A stretch of DNA of 8,654 bases from Anaerolineales bacterium (GTDB lineage: Bacteria; Chloroflexota; Anaerolineae; UBA7937): the NCBI GenBank assembly GCA_030593425.1, contig JAUVHF010000061.1, positions 1 through 8,654 of the forward strand, in the 5' to 3' direction. Shown piece after piece: positions 6,512 through 8,654 of this stretch. How positions within the stretch are numbered: the first letter of the stretch is position 1; the number at the start of each line of letters is the position of its first letter. The position numbers were made by a program, and so were the translations under genes. The notes under the pieces are model-generated. The model worked only from the letters and a program-made list of their open reading frames with translations, had not been told where the DNA came from and searched no databases.

Positions 6512-7935
6512 CACTTCTGCATCGCTTTTAGGGCCTCATAGGCGGGGCGCAACGAGCCATCGGGGTAGGTTAAAAAGTACCCTTCATCGCTCTCCGTCCA
6601 GCCGGGATCAGCCAGAGGAGGGGCCACCATCATCTTCGCCCAAGGCGACCACTTTTCCCTGGCCCACCTATAAGCCCTCACCAGGTAATCGACCTGCTCT
6701 TCCTCGGTGACCGCGTGCCATCTATGCTCATCGGTGCTCCATCCGAACTCTGTGATCGCCACCTTCTTTGCCTCATCGCCGTTTTCCACCATGATGCGGC
6801 GCAGGTCCTCAACCCGACGGAAACATAAAGCCCGGTCTTCTCCCCAAAGGGGGCCCTTGGCCACCTGTTCGGGGCTCACCTCAGGTGGAGCCTTAAAGCC
6901 GGGCGCGTTCACCCCTAGGAGATCGAAATACCGTCTTCCTCCCGCTTGGTAGATCTGGCGTAAGAAGAGATCGTCGGGGATGGCTACTGGCAATCCACTC
7001 TCCGTGGGCGCGAGCCCCGCGGAGATGACCAAGGCTTCGGGATCCGCGGCCTTGATATTCAGATAGGCCACTCGCAAGAGAGCCACATATTCCGCCGCCT
7101 TCGGACGTCCCCATTGAGAGGCCAGGTTCGGCTCCCCCCAGATCTGGTAGGCTTTTATCCTCCCTCGATAGCGGCTAGCCAAGGCATAAAGGAAGTCGCC
7201 GAAGTCACGGTAGTTATCTGGAGGGGAGTTAGCCGGCCCCTCGGTCCGAGCCCAAAAGGGTGGAGAATCGACCACGGCGATAATAGAAAACCCCTCCAGA
7301 GCCTCCACCACCCTATCGGCCACCCCCCAGTCGAATATCCCCTTCCCCACCTCCATCTCTCGCCAGGGGAAACCTTGCCTCACCCAGGTAAATCCCGCCT
7401 CCCTGGCCAGCCGAGCCTGCTCATAACCCTCCTCTCCCCAGGCTGACAACCCCACACCATACTCCAAGATGGATGCCTCGGAGACAACCGAAGGGGCAGA
7501 CGAAAGAACATAACCTTCGGAGATAGTGGTCGAGTCCGGGATAGTCAACTTTTGACCTACATATATGAAGTGGGGGTTATAGAGGCCGTTATCCCTCATC
7601 AACGCCTCCACCGCAACTCCGAACCTCCTAGCGATGGAATAGAGGGTATCTCCATATCGGATGAGGTAACCAGTTGACCGCTCCTGGGTAACGATAGAGG
7701 TTGAAGAGGGGATGGTTAGTCTCTGCCCTACGTAGATGAGAGAGCTGGTCAAGCCGTTGGCTGCCATCAGGGCCTCTACAGTCGTGCCAAAGCGGTTCGC
7801 GATGGAGAAAAGCGTATCTCCCCACTGTACGATGTAGATAGTGGACCCGGTTCTCTCACCTGGAGCGCCCATAACGGGCAGGGCGACCGTAGTCAAACCG
7901 AGGGCGAAAATGAGGGCCACTATTCCACCTCTCAT
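6511..7935 (-). CDS. Exported LysM-LysM glycoside-hydrolase-like protein (clan GH-A type)
   Basis: A 474-residue wall-targeted protein. A signal peptide (about 1-23, MRGG, hydrophobic core, cleavage near VMGA) is followed by LysM 1 (about 32-76) and LysM 2 (about 89-133), each with the GDTL(F/Y)SIA(N/R)RFG pattern. A spacer (about 134-157) leads to a TIM-barrel domain (about 158-474). YQIWGEPN holds the acid/base candidate E268 and VAITEFGWS the nucleophile candidate E396. Both sit where retaining clan GH-A enzymes (GH5/GH39-like) carry them, so activity on a glycan is plausible but the substrate is unknown. The frame is open upstream to GTG 8082, which overlaps the preceding stop as GTGA. 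ATG 7935 is preferred for its signal peptide and for CGGAGGGGG about 9 nt before it. The stop overlaps the ribosome binding site of the LysM lipoprotein gene. Confidence 0.87.
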   Translation of the reverse strand: MRGGIVALIFALGLTTVALPVMGAPGERTGSTIYIVQWGDTLFSIANRFGTTVEALMAANGLTSSLIYVGQRLTIPSSTSIVTQERSTGYLIRYGDTLYSIARRFGVAVEALMRDNGLYNPHFIYVGQKLTIPDSTTISEGYVLSSAPSVVSEASILEYGVGLSAWGEEGYEQARLAREAGFTWVRQGFPWREMEVGKGIFDWGVADRVVEALEGFSIIAVVDSPPFWARTEGPANSPPDNYRDFGDFLYALASRYRGRIKAYQIWGEPNLASQWGRPKAAEYVALLRVAYLNIKAADPEALVISAGLAPTESGLPVAIPDDLFLRQIYQAGGRRYFDLLGVNAPGFKAPPEVSPEQVAKGPLWGEDRALCFRRVEDLRRIMVENGDEAKKVAITEFGWSTDEHRWHAVTEEEQVDYLVRAYRWAREKWSPWAKMMVAPPLADPGWTESDEGYFLTYPDGSLRPAYEALKAMQK

Positions 7936-7944
7936 CGCATACCC

Positions 7945-7949
7945 CCTCC
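7945..7949 (-). promoter_or_regulatory. Ribosome binding site supporting the ATG 7935 start of the LysM-GH gene
   Basis: GGAGG on the minus strand, in the run CGGAGGGGG, with a 9-nt gap to ATG 7935. The ATG at 7940 is out of frame and meets a stop at once (ATGCGATGA), so it would give only a two-codon peptide. Confidence 0.65.
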
Positions 7950-8078
7950 GGCGAAGAGAAAACCAAACAGGCACCCTAAAAAATAGGAACAAAGTAGGAA
8001 GAGGAGCAAAGGACGTACCCCGAGCACCCTCTGGGTCATGAAGGCCAAAACTCTCCAAAAGAGTAAAGCGACCATCCC

Positions 8079-8312
8079 TCACCTCGAAACGGAGACTTTG
8101 AGCACTTCGCCGTCCTTATCGGCGACAACCCGCACCACCTGCAGAAGATCGCCTCCCCCAGCCACAGGGAGCCTCTTCCTAAAGGTATAAACGTGCCTCC
8201 CCTGAGAAGCGGAAACCTTGGGTTGCACACCCTTCATCTCCGGAAACCGGCTGTAGATATACCCTTTTACCTTCGACACTCTCCCCTTGGACACCGTTAC
8301 TCCTTGAACCAT
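8079..8312 (-). CDS. Small basic protein of unknown function next to ftsZ
   Basis: A 77-residue protein with no family that I recognise. It has no signal peptide or membrane segment, so it is probably cytoplasmic. It is rich in Lys/Arg and Val; segments such as GVTVSKGRVSKVKGYIYSRF, HVYTFRKRL and DLLQVVRVVADKDGEVLKVSVSR look like beta-strands, consistent with a small beta-fold domain. ATG 8312 was chosen because GGAGGAGG (8321-8328) is 8 nt upstream; the frame is open further upstream but that part lies wholly within ftsZ. It overlaps the end of ftsZ by 16 bp, which implies translational coupling to ftsZ and perhaps a link to division. Its stop TGA forms GTGA with an alternative start of the LysM-GH frame. 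Confidence 0.68.
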   Translation of the reverse strand: MVQGVTVSKGRVSKVKGYIYSRFPEMKGVQPKVSASQGRHVYTFRKRLPVAGGGDLLQVVRVVADKDGEVLKVSVSR

Positions 8313-8654
8313 GATCCAGCCCTCCTCCGTCGGATGAAGGCTGGGATATCTAGATCGGTCTCGGTCACGAAAGGGCGGGGTGTGGCTGACTCTACCAGTT
8401 CCGAGGTCTCCACGAACCATGAGGACGACCCCCGCTTTTCATCGACGAGGATCTGGAGCGGCTCATAAGCCCATTCATCCCCCTCCATGCCCACAGCGAT
8501 GAGGGTGACCTGGATACGCCCTGTTAGTTTAGGATCGACCGTGGCCCCTACGAAGATGTTAGCCTCCGGGTGAGCCGCCTGGGCTATCGCTTCCACAGCC
8601 TGGTCGATATCCCAAAGGGTGAGATCGTCCCCCCCGGTCACGTTGATGAGGAGA
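8297..8654 (-). CDS. ftsZ: Cell division protein FtsZ, C-terminal part (truncated by the window edge)
   Basis: The last 118 residues of FtsZ, the tubulin-like GTPase that forms the division ring. The visible part starts at LLINVTGG, which continues a frame entering from the right edge. It includes DLTLWDIDQAVEAIA and the typical C-terminal domain strand block ANIFVGATVDPKLTGRIQVTLIAVG. A short linker (EYPL-like region about EWAYEPLQIL to VESATP) follows. The end, DLDIPAFIRRRRAGSWFKE, matches the conserved C-terminal peptide (LDIPAFxRR) that binds membrane anchors and regulators such as FtsA or SepF, with a longer basic extension than usual. The GTP-binding half lies outside the window. The stop lies within the start of the 77-residue gene, so ftsZ probably heads, or is internal to, the whole minus-strand operon. 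Confidence 0.95.
   Translation of the reverse strand, partial: LLINVTGGDDLTLWDIDQAVEAIAQAAHPEANIFVGATVDPKLTGRIQVTLIAVGMEGDEWAYEPLQILVDEKRGSSSWFVETSELVESATPRPFVTETDLDIPAFIRRRRAGSWFKE

Noticed and set aside
8050..8066. ACTCT-CCAAA-AGAGT hairpin after the 77-residue gene, followed by Ts on the minus strand
   Set aside because: A 5-bp, mostly A/T-G/C mixed stem is too weak for an intrinsic terminator, and it lies between genes that appear to be co-transcribed.

Overview
The window reads as part of a chromosome from a bacterium with a Gram-positive-like (monoderm) type of envelope. A thermophilic member of the Chloroflexota is the best guess. This rests on the mix of genes: FtsZ, LysM modules, an LCP-family enzyme, a SpoIID/LytB domain, an LPxTG-like tail and secreted 'GG..FGYPITE..VQYFQRAR' repeats. 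The DNA is also GC-rich, with frequent AGA/AGG arginine and ATA isoleucine codons. The phylum is inferred, because no rRNA or other clean marker is present.

Layout. Positions 1-92 hold an alternating tandem repeat with an exact 32-bp period. Its last copy supplies the -35 box of a near-consensus promoter (TTGACC, 16 bp, TATAAT at 84-111). That promoter drives the only plus-strand gene (137-1033), a secreted protein with two 'FGYPITE' repeats and a bacterial SH3 domain. All other genes lie on the minus strand and look like one co-directional run read from right to left: the 3' end of ftsZ (8654-8297, cut by the window edge), a 77-residue protein of unknown function, an exported LysM-LysM-glycoside-hydrolase-like protein, a LysM-LysM putative lipoprotein, a 1043-residue TIM-barrel/SpoIID/TIM-barrel fusion, a small protein ending in an LPATG sorting-like signal, and an LCP-LytR_C protein. 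Gaps are 18-26 bp or overlaps, except 143 bp in front of the LysM-GH gene. The LCP gene runs 27 bp into the 3' end of the plus-strand gene.

How the genes fit together (inference). Every recognisable product acts on division or on the cell wall: septum formation (FtsZ), peptidoglycan binding (four LysM modules), glycan cleavage or binding (GH-A-type barrels, SpoIID-type lytic transglycosylase) and attachment of polymers or proteins to the wall (LCP, LPATG protein). The run therefore looks like a division-linked envelope-remodelling cluster.

The most unusual points are the barrel-SpoIID-barrel fusion without a visible signal peptide, a perfect 17-bp palindrome found in frame inside two separate genes at loop or linker positions, and the 32-bp repeat merged with a promoter. 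No RNA genes, CRISPR arrays, insertion sequences or convincing intrinsic terminators were found. No stretch longer than about 150 bp lacks a gene.
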